Positions 32,123-41,165 are shown, counted from the stretch's first letter. The stretch is DNA of 61,950 bases from DATLAN01 sp035527455 (GCA_035527455.1 DATLAN010000169.1:1-61950); one strand, 5' to 3'. Numbers and translations are program-made. The notes: generated by a model from the sequence alone, not told the origin.

Positions 32123-35100
32123 ATGAAAAAACGCCCGTTGGATATCGCTTCGCCACTGATGGGTTGGCACGGCCTGTCGCTGTTGTGGTTTGCGCTGGTG
32201 GTATTGCTGGGTTTGCTGACGTGCTTTCGCCGGCTGAAAAGCGCGGGCATCGCCAACATGTTCCAATTCGACGACGTGCCGTTGTTGCGGTTCTTCGATA
32301 CGCACTACGGGTATCTGTATTGGGCGCTGCCGGCAGTGGGTTTCGCCCTGTTGTTGCCGATCGCTTTGACTTATTGGCGACTCCATCGGCAGAGCCGGCC
32401 GGCCGCGGAAGAAGCTCGGTGGGCAGACCGCCGGCGGTTCTGGATCTACACGGGATTGATCGCCTCGGTGGTTGCGTTCGTCGGCCTCGGCATGTTGGCG
32501 TCCCGGTATTCCTACAGCGGAGAATCCTCCATCCCCGATCTCGAACCGACCGGCGTGATCGATTGGATCTTGGTGGTGCTGAGTTGGGCAGCGGCCTACC
32601 TGATGACGCGGGCAATCGGGGCGCGGGACGCCGAGGACTCGGGCGTGCAGTTCCGTTTGCGCCGGCAGAAACCCGGTTTGCCGATTCGCTTGGGCACTGC
32701 CTACCTGTTGGGTTGCGCGTCGGTCTTCATCTACGCCGCGCTGGATCACTTGGAGTTTTGGGATCCGCGGGGAAACGGCGGCTACGACTATCGGCCCTTC
32801 TTCCGGGAAGGCGAGATCCCGACCGCGAACCTGGTCCTCTATTCCACGTCGTTGCTGTTTGCCACGGTGGCGGCCTTGGGGGGATGTGCCTGTCAACTGG
32901 TCTTCCATCGCATCTCGCGGCGGGGGAGCCGGACGGGGCTGGCGATGACGACGGACGACTGCCGGCGGCAAGCCGTGTTGCTGAGCTTGACCTGGTCCGG
33001 CGTGCTGGGAATTCCCTGGCAAATCAAGATCCTCGAGGAGATCCGGGCCGAGGAGGGTTGGCTTCTGCCGGGGGTGGTGTTGGTTTTCTCGGCGGCTGCG
33101 CTCTTGCCGGTGATGTGCGTGAGTTGCCTGATGCTCAAACGGGATTTCGACGAAGCCTGCGCCGCGAAGCACGGTGGTGATCCGGACGCCGCGATGGAGG
33201 ATTACCCCCGGCGATCGGAATTCGCCTTCTGGACGCTCTTGTTGTTCCCGTTGTATCCGTATCTGCGGATGTTGCGAGTCGGAAAGCCGCGCGTCCACTA
33301 CGCCGTGCTGATGGGGCTGGCGGCCGGCCTGGTCGCCGCCTTGACCTGGCTGGTCAATCAGGCCGACGAGCTGTTCGACTTCGATGATTGGCGGAACATG
33401 ATGAAGGGCTCGCAGTTTCCCTTCCTGCAGGTCTTCATGTCGCTGGTGGCCGCCTGGTTCGTCTACGTCTTTGGACGGACCGCCTGCCGATGGTTTTCCC
33501 CCTGGCTTCGCCGCCGTCTGCCGCGGATCGGTTCCGGGACGGCGCGGGCGCTGCGGCTGTTGGGGCGGGGCGTCGTGTTGACGTCGGCCGCCGCGTGCCT
33601 GGTTCTGGCGACTTGGCCGTTCTGGGGATGGCACCGCGTCAACAAGAACGTCTTTGCCAGGACTTTCGAATACAGTCACCGCCACGAGTTCGACCTGCTC
33701 TTCCTGCACTGGCTGCTGGATTTCGACCGGGACGGCTACTCGGCCGTGCTGCACGGGGCCGACCCGGACGACTTCGATTTCACGCTCCAACCCGGCGATA
33801 TTCGGACTTCAGGGCCGGTGGACGTTCCGATCGACGCGTTCGAGATCGAAGACCCCGCCGCTGCCCGAGACTTCCCCAACCTGGTGATCTTCTATCTCGA
33901 AGGCGTCACGCCGCGGTCGATCTCGGCGTACGGCTATCGGAGTCTTCCCGGCGGCGTCCGCGCCACGCCGAACATCGACCAGGTGGCCGCCGAAGGCGCC
34001 CTGTTCACCCAGGCACGGTGCTTCTACCCCAGCACGTGGGACGCCTGGATGACGGTCAACAGCGGGCGTTTTCTGCGGGTGGAGGAACTGCACGCCGCCA
34101 GGCCGTTCGGCAATCGCTACAACCGCTACAACAACCTGTACAGGATCCTCGAACTCGCCGGGGTGGATCGCTGGTGCCACGCGGATCAGGCGCCGTACCA
34201 GGACCTCTGCGTTTCCGAAACCATGTGGAAGAGCGAAAAGATCGTCTGGAAGAGCAACGAAACGTTCGATTCCAGAGTGAGCCAAGAAGAGGAAGAGCAG
34301 GGCATCCTGCGCGGCGACAGAAGAAACGAGCGCATGCTGGAGTTCCTCGACAGCCTGAAGCCGGGCGAGAAGTTCTTCATGTGCGAACACATGTCCGATA
34401 CCCATTTCCCCTGGAACCGTATCTCGTCGCAGCGCGCCAAAGAGTTGGGCATTGCCCAAGATCCGCGGTTCTACGAAAACGACGCCGACCTTCGCCGCCC
34501 CGTCACCGGCGAGACGTTCCGCGAGGACAAGTACTCGTGCTACTTCCAGTGCGTCACCCGCATGGACGCCCAGATCGGCCAGATCCTCAAGAAGCTGAAA
34601 GAACGGAACCTCTACGACAACACGATGATCGTCATCGTCAGCGACCACGGCTGCCAGTGGTGGGAACACGAGCACATGTACTACGTGGGCCACCTCTACG
34701 AGCAGAGCCTGCACGTGCCGTTGATCGTCAAGGTGCCGCGGACCACGGGCGGGAAGGGGATGCGGCTCGGGAAGGGGGTCGTTTGCGACGAGCCGGTCAT
34801 GCAGATGGACGTCCTGCCGACCGTGATGGAGTTGGCCGGAATGCGTCACATCCAGGCCGACGCCCGCCCGTTGCCCAGCCGATCGCTGCTGCCGTTGATG
34901 GAAAACGGCAAGGTGTCCGAAGAAGTTGCCGCGCGATATCGCCAACGCGACATCCTGCTGACCACGCACTACGACATGCTGGGCGTGATTTCCGACTTCC
35001 GCTACAAGCTGATCTTCGATCGGCCGTCGGGAACCTATCTGCTGTTCGATCTGGAAGAGAAGGACGAATGGGGAATCAACGAGATGCACAACCTCGCCGA

Positions 35101-35203
35101 CGAACGGCCGGAGTTGTTCGAACAGATGCTCCAGAAACTCCGCGAGATGGTAGATCGGCACAAGTCGATCGTGGCAGGAATCCGGCGGGAAGAAGAAGGC
35201 TGA
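32123..35203 (+). CDS. Membrane-anchored sulfatase-fold enzyme (LTA-synthase/phosphoethanolamine-transferase-like)
   Basis: This 1026-residue protein has an N-terminal half of about 500 residues with repeated hydrophobic segments (LSLLWFALVVLLGLLTC, YWALPAVGFALLLPIAL, IYTGLIASVVAFVGLGML and more). I count roughly seven to nine membrane helices. The C-terminal half is an alkaline-phosphatase-superfamily domain: LVIFYLEGVTPRSISAYGY, TPNIDQVAAEGALFTQARCFYPSTWDAW and IVIVSDHGCQWWEHEHMYYVGHLYEQSLHVPLIV, with Asp841 and His842 in the SDHG metal site. The C-x-(P/A)-x-R formylglycine motif of sulfatases is missing. A Ser or Thr in YPSTW (637-638) would be the nucleophile, as in phospho-group transferases. 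The active site is predicted extracytoplasmic. The substrate is unknown. The frame stays open upstream; 32123 is the start that gives the first helix. Confidence 0.75.
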   Translation: MKKRPLDIASPLMGWHGLSLLWFALVVLLGLLTCFRRLKSAGIANMFQFDDVPLLRFFDTHYGYLYWALPAVGFALLLPIALTYWRLHRQSRPAAEEARWADRRRFWIYTGLIASVVAFVGLGMLASRYSYSGESSIPDLEPTGVIDWILVVLSWAAAYLMTRAIGARDAEDSGVQFRLRRQKPGLPIRLGTAYLLGCASVFIYAALDHLEFWDPRGNGGYDYRPFFREGEIPTANLVLYSTSLLFATVAALGGCACQLVFHRISRRGSRTGLAMTTDDCRRQAVLLSLTWSGVLGIPWQIKILEEIRAEEGWLLPGVVLVFSAAALLPVMCVSCLMLKRDFDEACAAKHGGDPDAAMEDYPRRSEFAFWTLLLFPLYPYLRMLRVGKPRVHYAVLMGLAAGLVAALTWLVNQADELFDFDDWRNMMKGSQFPFLQVFMSLVAAWFVYVFGRTACRWFSPWLRRRLPRIGSGTARALRLLGRGVVLTSAAACLVLATWPFWGWHRVNKNVFARTFEYSHRHEFDLLFLHWLLDFDRDGYSAVLHGADPDDFDFTLQPGDIRTSGPVDVPIDAFEIEDPAAARDFPNLVIFYLEGVTPRSISAYGYRSLPGGVRATPNIDQVAAEGALFTQARCFYPSTWDAWMTVNSGRFLRVEELHAARPFGNRYNRYNNLYRILELAGVDRWCHADQAPYQDLCVSETMWKSEKIVWKSNETFDSRVSQEEEEQGILRGDRRNERMLEFLDSLKPGEKFFMCEHMSDTHFPWNRISSQRAKELGIAQDPRFYENDADLRRPVTGETFREDKYSCYFQCVTRMDAQIGQILKKLKERNLYDNTMIVIVSDHGCQWWEHEHMYYVGHLYEQSLHVPLIVKVPRTTGGKGMRLGKGVVCDEPVMQMDVLPTVMELAGMRHIQADARPLPSRSLLPLMENGKVSEEVAARYRQRDILLTTHYDMLGVISDFRYKLIFDRPSGTYLLFDLEEKDEWGINEMHNLADERPELFEQMLQKLREMVDRHKSIVAGIRREEEG

Positions 35204-35210
35204 GGCACGT

Positions 35211-35296
35211 ATAGTAGCCATCTCGCTCCGCGAGATGTGGCCCGAAATGCCCTGGATCTTCAATGGCTACATCTCGCGGAGCGAGATGGCTACTAT
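35211..35296. repeat. GTAG-type REP inverted pair between convergent genes (terminator-like)
   Basis: A 27-bp perfect inverted repeat (35211-35237 and 35270-35296) begins 8 bp after the stop of the sulfatase-fold gene and ends 3 bp before the stop of the convergent glycoside-hydrolase-like gene. Both arms start ATAGTAGCC and contain the ATCTCG/CGAGAT stem. It can fold on either RNA strand and may work as a bidirectional terminator. Confidence 0.8.
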
Positions 35297-35298
35297 GC

Positions 35299-37956
35299 CT
35301 ACTCCGCCTCGACGCACTCGATCACCACCCCGGCCAGCGGCACGGTTCCTTGGACGGGCTTCAATTCGAGTTCCAAGGATCCCCGGTCGATCGGCAACGT
35401 GTAGCTCAATCGCACTGCCCCCGCACCGAGCTTGATGTGCCGGGCGAAATCGATCCGATCGGTCACCGGCTCGCCGCGCCCGGAGCCGCGCAACGTCAGC
35501 TCGAACAGCGGCCGGGCGGGATTATCGACCAGATTGTCCGCCAGCAGCAGATGGACCTTGTGCGTCCCGTTGGCCAATGGTCCGCCGATCATGTTGCGAA
35601 GCTGCAGGCGGATCGGCTGATCGCTGCCGAGGCACGTCAGGCAGACCTGTTCCTCGGCGTCGCTCGGCGGAGGCACTTTGCGCGAGTCCGGGCCGTACAC
35701 CTTGTATCCGGTTTCCTTCTCGCCCAGGCCGAGCCACATCTGCCCCTTCGGGTCGACGAAGAACGTGCGGCGGCCGGCGCCCTGGGCGAGCGGGTCGTGT
35801 TGGGTCGGCTGGAAGTTGATCCGCACCGGCGCGACGCCCACCGCTTGCCGTTGGGCCTCGAAGTACGGCAGCCAGCGCAAATTCAGCGAGACGATCAGGG
35901 CCTGCTCGCCTCGGCTGATCTCGCCCTGACCGGCCGCCCGGGCGTACAACTCGATGGCCGCCTCGGGCCGGCACGACTCGATCGCCGTGCGAGCACCTTC
36001 CAGTTCGCCCCCCTCGAGCAGTTCGATCGATTGCCGCAACGTCGTTTCATTCCGATAGAACTCGATGAAAAACCGCTCCAGCAGCTTGAAGTAATCGAGT
36101 TGCTCCCGGGCCGGCGGCGCCAGGGAAGCCGCATCGACGGCCTCCAACATCTCCAGCCGCTTTCGGGCCGCCGCGATCGTTTCTTCCGGCTCGTCCAGCG
36201 GCCGGTCGATGAACCGGTCGCTCGTTTCGCGGCCGAATTGAGGCCCCTCGGTGACCCACCGGTCGAGATACTCGCCCATCGTCTCGCGCCACCGCGGCCC
36301 GAACGTCCGCGCGGCCATCTGCCGGCAGGTGCCCTCCAGCGGCAAATCGCGGGTCCGCGTCCAGGTTTGTTCGGCCAGGCTCTTGAAGTAGATGTCCAGC
36401 GGGCGGGTGGTCCAGTGGATGATGCCGAAGCCGGCCGCCCGGCTCTGGTGCAACTGGCTGGCGAAATTGGGGAAGGGCGTGTACGGTCGGCCGATGTACG
36501 TGCGATCGTCGTGATGCGCCCAGACGATCGGGATCAAGGGGCGGTGCTGGCCCACCTTGCCAAACAACTCCTGCACGCCGGGCGACTCGAACTGGACTGC
36601 CGTATCCAGCGGCATGAAGGCCACGTCGCGGGGCATGAAGACGTCGGCCGGCGTCAAGAACCAGAACGACCAGGAGCCGACCGCCAGTTTCACGTCGTCG
36701 CGGCCCATCTCGTCGAGCAGCTTGCGAAACGCGCGGACGATCTTACCGATGGCGAACATGCTGGGACTGCCCCCGTCTCGAGCGATCTCCGGATGGGCGG
36801 CCAGAATCTCCTCGTATTCGGCCTTCCAAGACTCCGGGAAATCGGCCGGCTTGAGGTCCCTCCAAGGCGTCCGCCCGCTACGGAACCAGACGGCCAGCCG
36901 ATCGATCTGGGGATAATCGCCCAGCAACGTTTCGAGCTGGACCTTGTAGTACGCGTAACCTTCCGGCACGTCCGGATCGACCAGCGGCCGGCCGGCCGAG
37001 TAGAACCGGGCCCGATCGGGCAGCGTCTCGATCACGTTGGTCGGGTTGGCCGAATCCGTGTCGACGTCCAGGGCGAACACCACGTCGACGCCCTGCTCCT
37101 CCGCGTACGCGAAGGCCTGCTTCATCAGGGCCTTGGCCGCGGCGACGCGATTGTCGTCGGGCACCATGGCCGCCTTCGATCCGAAGACCGGGCCGTCGAA
37201 GAAGTCCTCCGCTCCGTGCAACCGCCTCACGTCGTTGACGTGCTGCGTTCCCCAGTCGCGGCCCTTGGCGGTGGTGGTCAGGTAGCCGACCGGCTTCGTC
37301 CGGCCGTTCATCGTGAAGCAGACCATCGGATTGTTGCCGTAGGCGTGTACCATCACGCCCGAATAACGCATCCTGGCGGCCTGGCGGATCCACTGTTTCC
37401 ACTCGGGCAGATCCCAAGTCGAGCAACTGCTGAGGAAGTTGTGCCAGTTGAAGACGATCCGCTCGCCGAAGATCGGCGCGTCGGCCAGATTCCATTGCTG
37501 GAAGTCGAACGGTTTTTCGTCGTCGTCGGGCCGGGCGTCGTAGGACATGTAGAATCCATGGCCCAGTCGTTCGGCCAGTGCGTAAACGGCGTGCAACGTG
37601 GCCCGGGCATCGAACCCGGCAATCACGCCGATCCGGCGGCCGTTGTCTTCGGCCGTCGTCACAACGAAGCTTCCCCGGCCGGCCAACTTGCCGTCGCCGA
37701 GGTACTTTTGCAGCAACGGGTTTCCCGCGGGAGAACCCACCAGGATCGCGTTGCCTTCCTCCGGCATTTGCCCGGCGAGGACGAAGGGCGTACTCGGATA
37801 GATCGCTTCGAGCAGGCCGGCCAGTTCTTCGCCCGCCCGACGGTCCAACGCGCCGGCCTGCGGGCTGACGACGATCGGAACCGGATGGTTTTGTCGCGCC
37901 GTTTCGGAACCGGGAGCAATTGGGGCGATTGCCAGGAGCACAAACAAGCATGACAT
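35299..37956 (-). CDS. Large secreted glycoside-hydrolase-like protein (alpha-glucuronidase/GH20-type fold)
   Basis: This 885-residue protein opens with a signal peptide (MSCLFVLLAIAPIAPG). The N-terminal domain (residues about 22-140: IVVSPQAGALDRRAGEELAGLLEAIYPS..., RIGVIAGFDARATLHAVYALAERLGHGFYM) resembles the non-catalytic domain that precedes barrels in GH20, GH67 and GH115 enzymes. A barrel-like domain follows with MRYSGVMVHAYGNNPMVCFTMNG, VVFALDVDTDS, VKLAVGSWSFWF and PIVWAHHDDRTYIG, rich in Trp, Asp, Glu and His. The last 200 residues form a beta-sandwich (LQLRNMIGGPLANGTHKVHLLLADN). The family is not certain. The substrate is probably a polysaccharide. GAGGTG lies upstream of the ATG. 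Confidence 0.62.
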   Translation of the reverse strand: MSCLFVLLAIAPIAPGSETARQNHPVPIVVSPQAGALDRRAGEELAGLLEAIYPSTPFVLAGQMPEEGNAILVGSPAGNPLLQKYLGDGKLAGRGSFVVTTAEDNGRRIGVIAGFDARATLHAVYALAERLGHGFYMSYDARPDDDEKPFDFQQWNLADAPIFGERIVFNWHNFLSSCSTWDLPEWKQWIRQAARMRYSGVMVHAYGNNPMVCFTMNGRTKPVGYLTTTAKGRDWGTQHVNDVRRLHGAEDFFDGPVFGSKAAMVPDDNRVAAAKALMKQAFAYAEEQGVDVVFALDVDTDSANPTNVIETLPDRARFYSAGRPLVDPDVPEGYAYYKVQLETLLGDYPQIDRLAVWFRSGRTPWRDLKPADFPESWKAEYEEILAAHPEIARDGGSPSMFAIGKIVRAFRKLLDEMGRDDVKLAVGSWSFWFLTPADVFMPRDVAFMPLDTAVQFESPGVQELFGKVGQHRPLIPIVWAHHDDRTYIGRPYTPFPNFASQLHQSRAAGFGIIHWTTRPLDIYFKSLAEQTWTRTRDLPLEGTCRQMAARTFGPRWRETMGEYLDRWVTEGPQFGRETSDRFIDRPLDEPEETIAAARKRLEMLEAVDAASLAPPAREQLDYFKLLERFFIEFYRNETTLRQSIELLEGGELEGARTAIESCRPEAAIELYARAAGQGEISRGEQALIVSLNLRWLPYFEAQRQAVGVAPVRINFQPTQHDPLAQGAGRRTFFVDPKGQMWLGLGEKETGYKVYGPDSRKVPPPSDAEEQVCLTCLGSDQPIRLQLRNMIGGPLANGTHKVHLLLADNLVDNPARPLFELTLRGSGRGEPVTDRIDFARHIKLGAGAVRLSYTLPIDRGSLELELKPVQGTVPLAGVVIECVEAE

Positions 37957-38401
37957 CGTTTTCACCTCGCCAAGATGTGTAGACGTGTAGGCCGGAACAA
38001 GCGCAGCGCAGTTCCGGCATTTGGTGTGGAAAGGCCGGTTGAAGCCACGTGCCGGAACTGCGCTGCGCTTGTTCCGGCCTACTTTACTTTGCTTGTTCCG
38101 ACCTGATTTGCTTCCGCAGGATGTGTTGCGAGTGTTCTTCGATGGTTTCCGAGTTGACGCCCAGCCGGGCAATGTACGGTAGCAAGCGGCCCCTTGTGGG
38201 TCAAGCAGGCGACCCCGTGGGGTACGGCAAGAAATCCTGGTGGTTCGCCGAAAAGGGAGGGGCAGGACCCTTTTGTGGTAATCCGCTCTGGAATCGGTCG
38301 TGGGCTTTTGCTACACTCCCGCCCGCTTTTCTACTGGGTCCTATCTTGCGCGGGCGTCCGGTTCGCGGCGTGCTCGATCTACCCCCTCAAAGGAGTTGGT
38401 C
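37957..38401. other. Divergent intergenic region between the glycoside-hydrolase-like and SPOR-like genes
   Basis: I find no credible gene. The short plus-strand frame at 38049-38450 begins inside a GTAG hairpin and looks like shadow sequence. It holds the hairpin pair at 37987-38082 and, further right, an unremarkable GC-rich stretch that must contain the promoter of the SPOR-like gene. Confidence 0.5.
37987..38082. repeat. GTAG-type REP inverted pair (GCCGGAAC stem)
   Basis: The left arm at 37987-38020 is GTAGGCCGGAAC, a loop of GCGCAGCGCA and GTTCCGGCAT. The right arm at 38049-38082 is its inverse and ends in CCGGCCTAC. The arms are 28 bp apart. The single copy at 3084-3117 belongs to the same family. 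Confidence 0.8.
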
Positions 38402-39520
38402 ATGTACGGGAAACAGATTCCTTGGTTGTTGGCGTTCTGTCTGGTCCTAACCATCGTCGGTCCCGCAACGGTCGATGCGGAGCTGCCGTGGGCGGATCTG
38501 TTCTCGCTCAGTCGCGTGGAGTCCGACCCGGACAAGCCTTATCCGTTGACCGAGCAGAACGGGCCGTGGATGATCGTGGCCACCACGTTCTCCGGCGAGG
38601 GAGCCGAGCAGCAAGCCCGAGAACTCGTCCTGGAGCTTCGCAAGCGATACAAGCTCGAGGCCTACACCCAGCGGAAGCGTTTCGAGTTCGGCAGCACTTA
38701 TGGCAGGGGGATGGACCCGACCGGCGCGCCGATCCGAATGCGTCACAGGATCAACGATCTCGACGAGATCGCCGTGATGGTGGGCAATTTTTACGGCAAC
38801 GACGATCCCAACGCGCAGCAGACGCTCCGCAAGCTGAAGTATTCTCACCCGGAGTGTCTGCAAATTCACGAGGGAAAAACCACCAACCAGACGTTGGCCG
38901 GCTGGCGGCAGATCCAGAAGTACGTTCTCGCCCGCGGCAACGAAAAGAGAGAAAAGGGACCGATGGGCCACGCCTTCCTGACGCCCAACCCTTTGATCAG
39001 CGACGAATTGGCCGCGCCGAAAGGCCTCGATCCGTTCGTGGTGAAAATGAACGAAGACGTCACGCACAGTCTGTTGAACTGTCCGGGCAAGTACACGGTG
39101 CAGGTGGCGACCTTCAAGGGGAACGTGTACATCAAGCCGGAGGCGATCCGCGAAATCGAAAGCGGCAAGCCCGCCGAGAGCAGACTGGCCGAGGCCGCCA
39201 TGAAGGCCCACGAACTGACCGAAGCCCTGCGGCTGAAGGGCTGGGAGGCCTACGAGTTCCACGACCGCTACGCCAGCATCGTGACGGTGGGCAGTTTTCA
39301 GTCGATCGGCTCCCCGCGCGGCGACGGCAGGATCGAGATCAACCCCCAGGTACACGCGATCATGAGGACCTTCGGCGCCGAAGCGGCCGCCCTGCCCGGT
39401 CAAGAAGGCGGATTCACCGCGGTGAAGTCGGTCGTCGGCATCCCCTTGGACGTGCAGCCGATCCCCGTCTATGTCCCCAAACGCTCGATCAGCCGGGAGA
39501 TGGCGGGGGGGCTGTTTTGA
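38402..39520 (+). CDS. Secreted protein with SPOR-like tandem modules (hypothetical)
   Basis: This 372-residue protein has a signal peptide (IPWLLAFCLVLTIVGPATVDA). Two similar modules follow. The first (residues about 52-125) runs GPWMIVATTFSGEGAEQQARELVLELRKRYKLEAYTQ. The second (about 237-325) runs GKYTVQVATFKGNVYIKPEA, then AAMKAHELTEALRLKGWEAYEFHDRYASIVTVGSF. Both resemble the beta-alpha-beta SPOR fold that binds denuded peptidoglycan, although the second is longer. A role in the cell envelope or division is inferred. The start at 38402 follows AAAGGAG. It ends just before the large heptamer array. Compare with other SPOR proteins to test this. Confidence 0.6.
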   Translation: MYGKQIPWLLAFCLVLTIVGPATVDAELPWADLFSLSRVESDPDKPYPLTEQNGPWMIVATTFSGEGAEQQARELVLELRKRYKLEAYTQRKRFEFGSTYGRGMDPTGAPIRMRHRINDLDEIAVMVGNFYGNDDPNAQQTLRKLKYSHPECLQIHEGKTTNQTLAGWRQIQKYVLARGNEKREKGPMGHAFLTPNPLISDELAAPKGLDPFVVKMNEDVTHSLLNCPGKYTVQVATFKGNVYIKPEAIREIESGKPAESRLAEAAMKAHELTEALRLKGWEAYEFHDRYASIVTVGSFQSIGSPRGDGRIEINPQVHAIMRTFGAEAAALPGQEGGFTAVKSVVGIPLDVQPIPVYVPKRSISREMAGGLF

Positions 39521-39523
39521 AGT

Positions 39524-39684
39524 CGTCAGTTTTCAGTTGTCAGTTGTCAGTTTTCAGTTGTCAGTTGTCAGTTTTCAGTTGTCAGTTGTCAGTTGTCAGT
39601 TTTCAGTTTTCAGTTTTCAGTTTTCAGTTTTCAGTTTTCAGTTGTCAGTTTTCAGTTGTCAGTTCTCGGTTCTCAGTTTTCAGT
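39524..39684 (+). repeat. Heptamer array, forward arm (TCAGTTG/TCAGTTT family)
   Basis: About 23 copies of a 7-bp unit TCAGTTG or TCAGTTT run without gaps. The only degenerate copies are near the right end (TCTCGGT, TCTCAGT). It starts four bases after the stop of the SPOR-like gene. Its inverse lies at 39768-39962. Confidence 0.9.
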
Positions 39685-39767
39685 GGACTTCTGCAAAATG
39701 CGGACTCCTGCACAATGCGAATTCAGTATTCCATCTCCCGGAGGGAGAGGGAACCAATATGCGAAAG
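39685..39767. other. Core between the inverted heptamer arms
   Basis: The 83-bp core is a unique sequence. CAGTGGACT (39681-39689) and AGTCCACTG (39766-39774) close the core as an exact 9-bp inverted repeat. A second, imperfect palindrome (TCTCCCGGAGGGAGA, about 39735-39749) sits inside and shares the CCGGGAG stem with the repeats found in uvrA. Confidence 0.7.
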
Positions 39768-39962
39768 TCCACTGACAACCGACAACCGACAACCGACAAC
39801 TGACAACTGAGAACTGATCACTGAAAACTGATCACTGAAAACTGATCACTGAAAACCGATCACTGAAAACCGATCACTGAAAACCGATCACTGAAAACTG
39901 ATCACTGAAAACTGATCACTAAAAACTGACAACTGACAACTGACAACTGACAACTGACAATC
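39768..39962 (+). repeat. Heptamer array, reverse arm (ACTGACA/ACTGAAA/ACTGATC family)
   Basis: About 28 units of ACTGACA, ACTGAAA, ACTGATC or ACCGATC run at a 7-bp period. Units in the middle alternate to give a 14-bp super-period (ACTGATCACTGAAA). The array ends seven bases before the ATG of rdgB, so it is the leader of that gene and can pair with the forward arm. Confidence 0.9.
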
Positions 39963-39969
39963 AACGCAG

Positions 39970-40587
39970 ATGCTGATCCTAGGAACCGCCAACCGCAAAA
40001 AGGGCCTTGAAATGGCCGCGTTGCTTGCGCCGGTGGGCATCGAACTGCGCACGCTGGCGGATTTCCCCGAGGCAATAGCCGTGGTCGAAAGCGGCGACAC
40101 GTTCGCCGCCAACGCCGCACTGAAGGCCGTCGAACAGGCCCGGCACCTGCACCGTTGGGTGTTGGGCGAAGACAGCGGGCTGATGGTCGACGCGCTGGGC
40201 GGGGCGCCCGGCGTCTTCTCCGCCCGTTACTCCGGCCCCGACGCCACCGACCGGACGAACAACCGGCGGCTGCTCGAGGAGTTGGGCGACACGCCGGCCG
40301 AGAAGCGCACCGCCCGATACGTCTGCCACATGGTTCTCTCCGACCCGGCCGGGACGATCCGTGCCCAAAGCGAGTCGACTTGCGGCGGGCGGATTCTCTT
40401 CGAGCCGCGCGGGACCCACGGCTTTGGCTACGACCCGTTGTTCGAGATCGTCGAATACCACCGGACTTTCGGCCAGTTGGGGCCGGTGGTCAAGGCCTGT
40501 TTGAGCCATCGTGCCCGGGCCGCCCGCAAGCTTATCCCGCGACTGATGGAGTTGGCCGACTCGGGCGAGTTGGGTCATGACGGTTGA
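39970..40587 (+). CDS. rdgB: Non-canonical purine NTP pyrophosphatase (RdgB/HAM1)
   Basis: This 205-residue enzyme hydrolyses ITP, dITP and XTP to clean the nucleotide pool. LILGTANRKKG forms the substrate-binding strand. ESGDTFAANAALKA, VLGEDSGLMVDALGGAPGVFSARYSGPDATDRTNNRRLLEELGD, ARYVCHMVL and GFGYDPLFEI match the family block by block. The length is normal. The ATG at 39970 directly follows a very long inverted heptamer array with no ribosome-binding site visible, so initiation may depend on RNA structure. Its stop overlaps nothing, but the next gene begins about 100 bp later. Confidence 0.92.
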   Translation: MLILGTANRKKGLEMAALLAPVGIELRTLADFPEAIAVVESGDTFAANAALKAVEQARHLHRWVLGEDSGLMVDALGGAPGVFSARYSGPDATDRTNNRRLLEELGDTPAEKRTARYVCHMVLSDPAGTIRAQSESTCGGRILFEPRGTHGFGYDPLFEIVEYHRTFGQLGPVVKACLSHRARAARKLIPRLMELADSGELGHDG

Positions 40588-40685
40588 TCCGGCAAAGGTG
40601 GTCGTGCGGATGCCCCCGTTTTCCTTCCGAAATTGGCACACCCCTCGGGAGAAACGTATGGTTGGGGTTGAAGAGACCTCGTTCC

Positions 40686-41165
40686 ATGCCCGAGAAGCCC
40701 GACCCGAGTTCGACGCCCCGAAGCAGCCCTCCACCGTCGATCCGGTGGCGGAGTTGGCCGCTGGGCGAGAGTGTGGTGCGGTCGGCGTTGTTGATCGGCG
40801 GGCTGCTGGCGGCGGCTTTGGCGATCTATCTCTTCAGCCGGCAGATCACGCTGGCCGCGTTGGCGTTGGCCGTGTTGGCGGGGGCCTTTTGGCGATTCTT
40901 CCTGCCGGTCGAATTCCAGCTCAGCGAGAAGGGCGTGGATCAGTGGTATCTCGGCCGGCGGCGGCACATTCCTTGGGGGAAGATCCGCCATCACGAGGTC
41001 TGCGCGGCCGGCGTGTTGCTGTTGCCCGACGAGGTCCGCTCGACCCTGTCCGCTTTTCGCGGGCTCTATCTGCCGTTCGGAATCCACCGCGACGCCGTCC
41101 TGGCTTTCGTGCAACATTACTTGGAGCGTGCCGATCGTGGTCAGCGACTTGCGGCTTCGCAATAA
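40686..41165 (+). CDS. Membrane protein with PH-like domain (hypothetical)
   Basis: This protein of about 159 residues begins MPEKPDPSSTPRS. Two adjacent hydrophobic segments (VVRSALLIGGLLAAALAIYLF and ITLAALALAVLAGAFWRFF) form a hairpin anchor. A soluble C-terminal part follows (FQLSEKGVDQWYLGRRRHIPWGKIRHHEV, RGLYLPFGIHRDAVLAFVQHYL). The strand pattern G-h-x-x-x-x-x-x-x-x-x-P-W-x-x-I resembles the PH-like domain of YdbS/YcxB proteins. The last five residues (RLAASQ) and the stop come from the GCGAAGCCGC repeat, so the native tail may be altered. The start at 40686 is the first ATG with a plausible N-terminus. Confidence 0.6.
   Translation: MPEKPDPSSTPRSSPPPSIRWRSWPLGESVVRSALLIGGLLAAALAIYLFSRQITLAALALAVLAGAFWRFFLPVEFQLSEKGVDQWYLGRRRHIPWGKIRHHEVCAAGVLLLPDEVRSTLSAFRGLYLPFGIHRDAVLAFVQHYLERADRGQRLAASQ

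Noticed and set aside
38049..38450. A plus-strand open frame in the region before the SPOR-like gene.
   Set aside because: It starts inside a GTAG hairpin and overlaps the true start at 38402 in another frame. The sequence has no protein character.
39524..39962. The array was considered as a CRISPR locus.
   Set aside because: The unit is 7 bp and copies follow without spacers. There are no 25-40 bp direct repeats, no variable spacers and no cas genes nearby.
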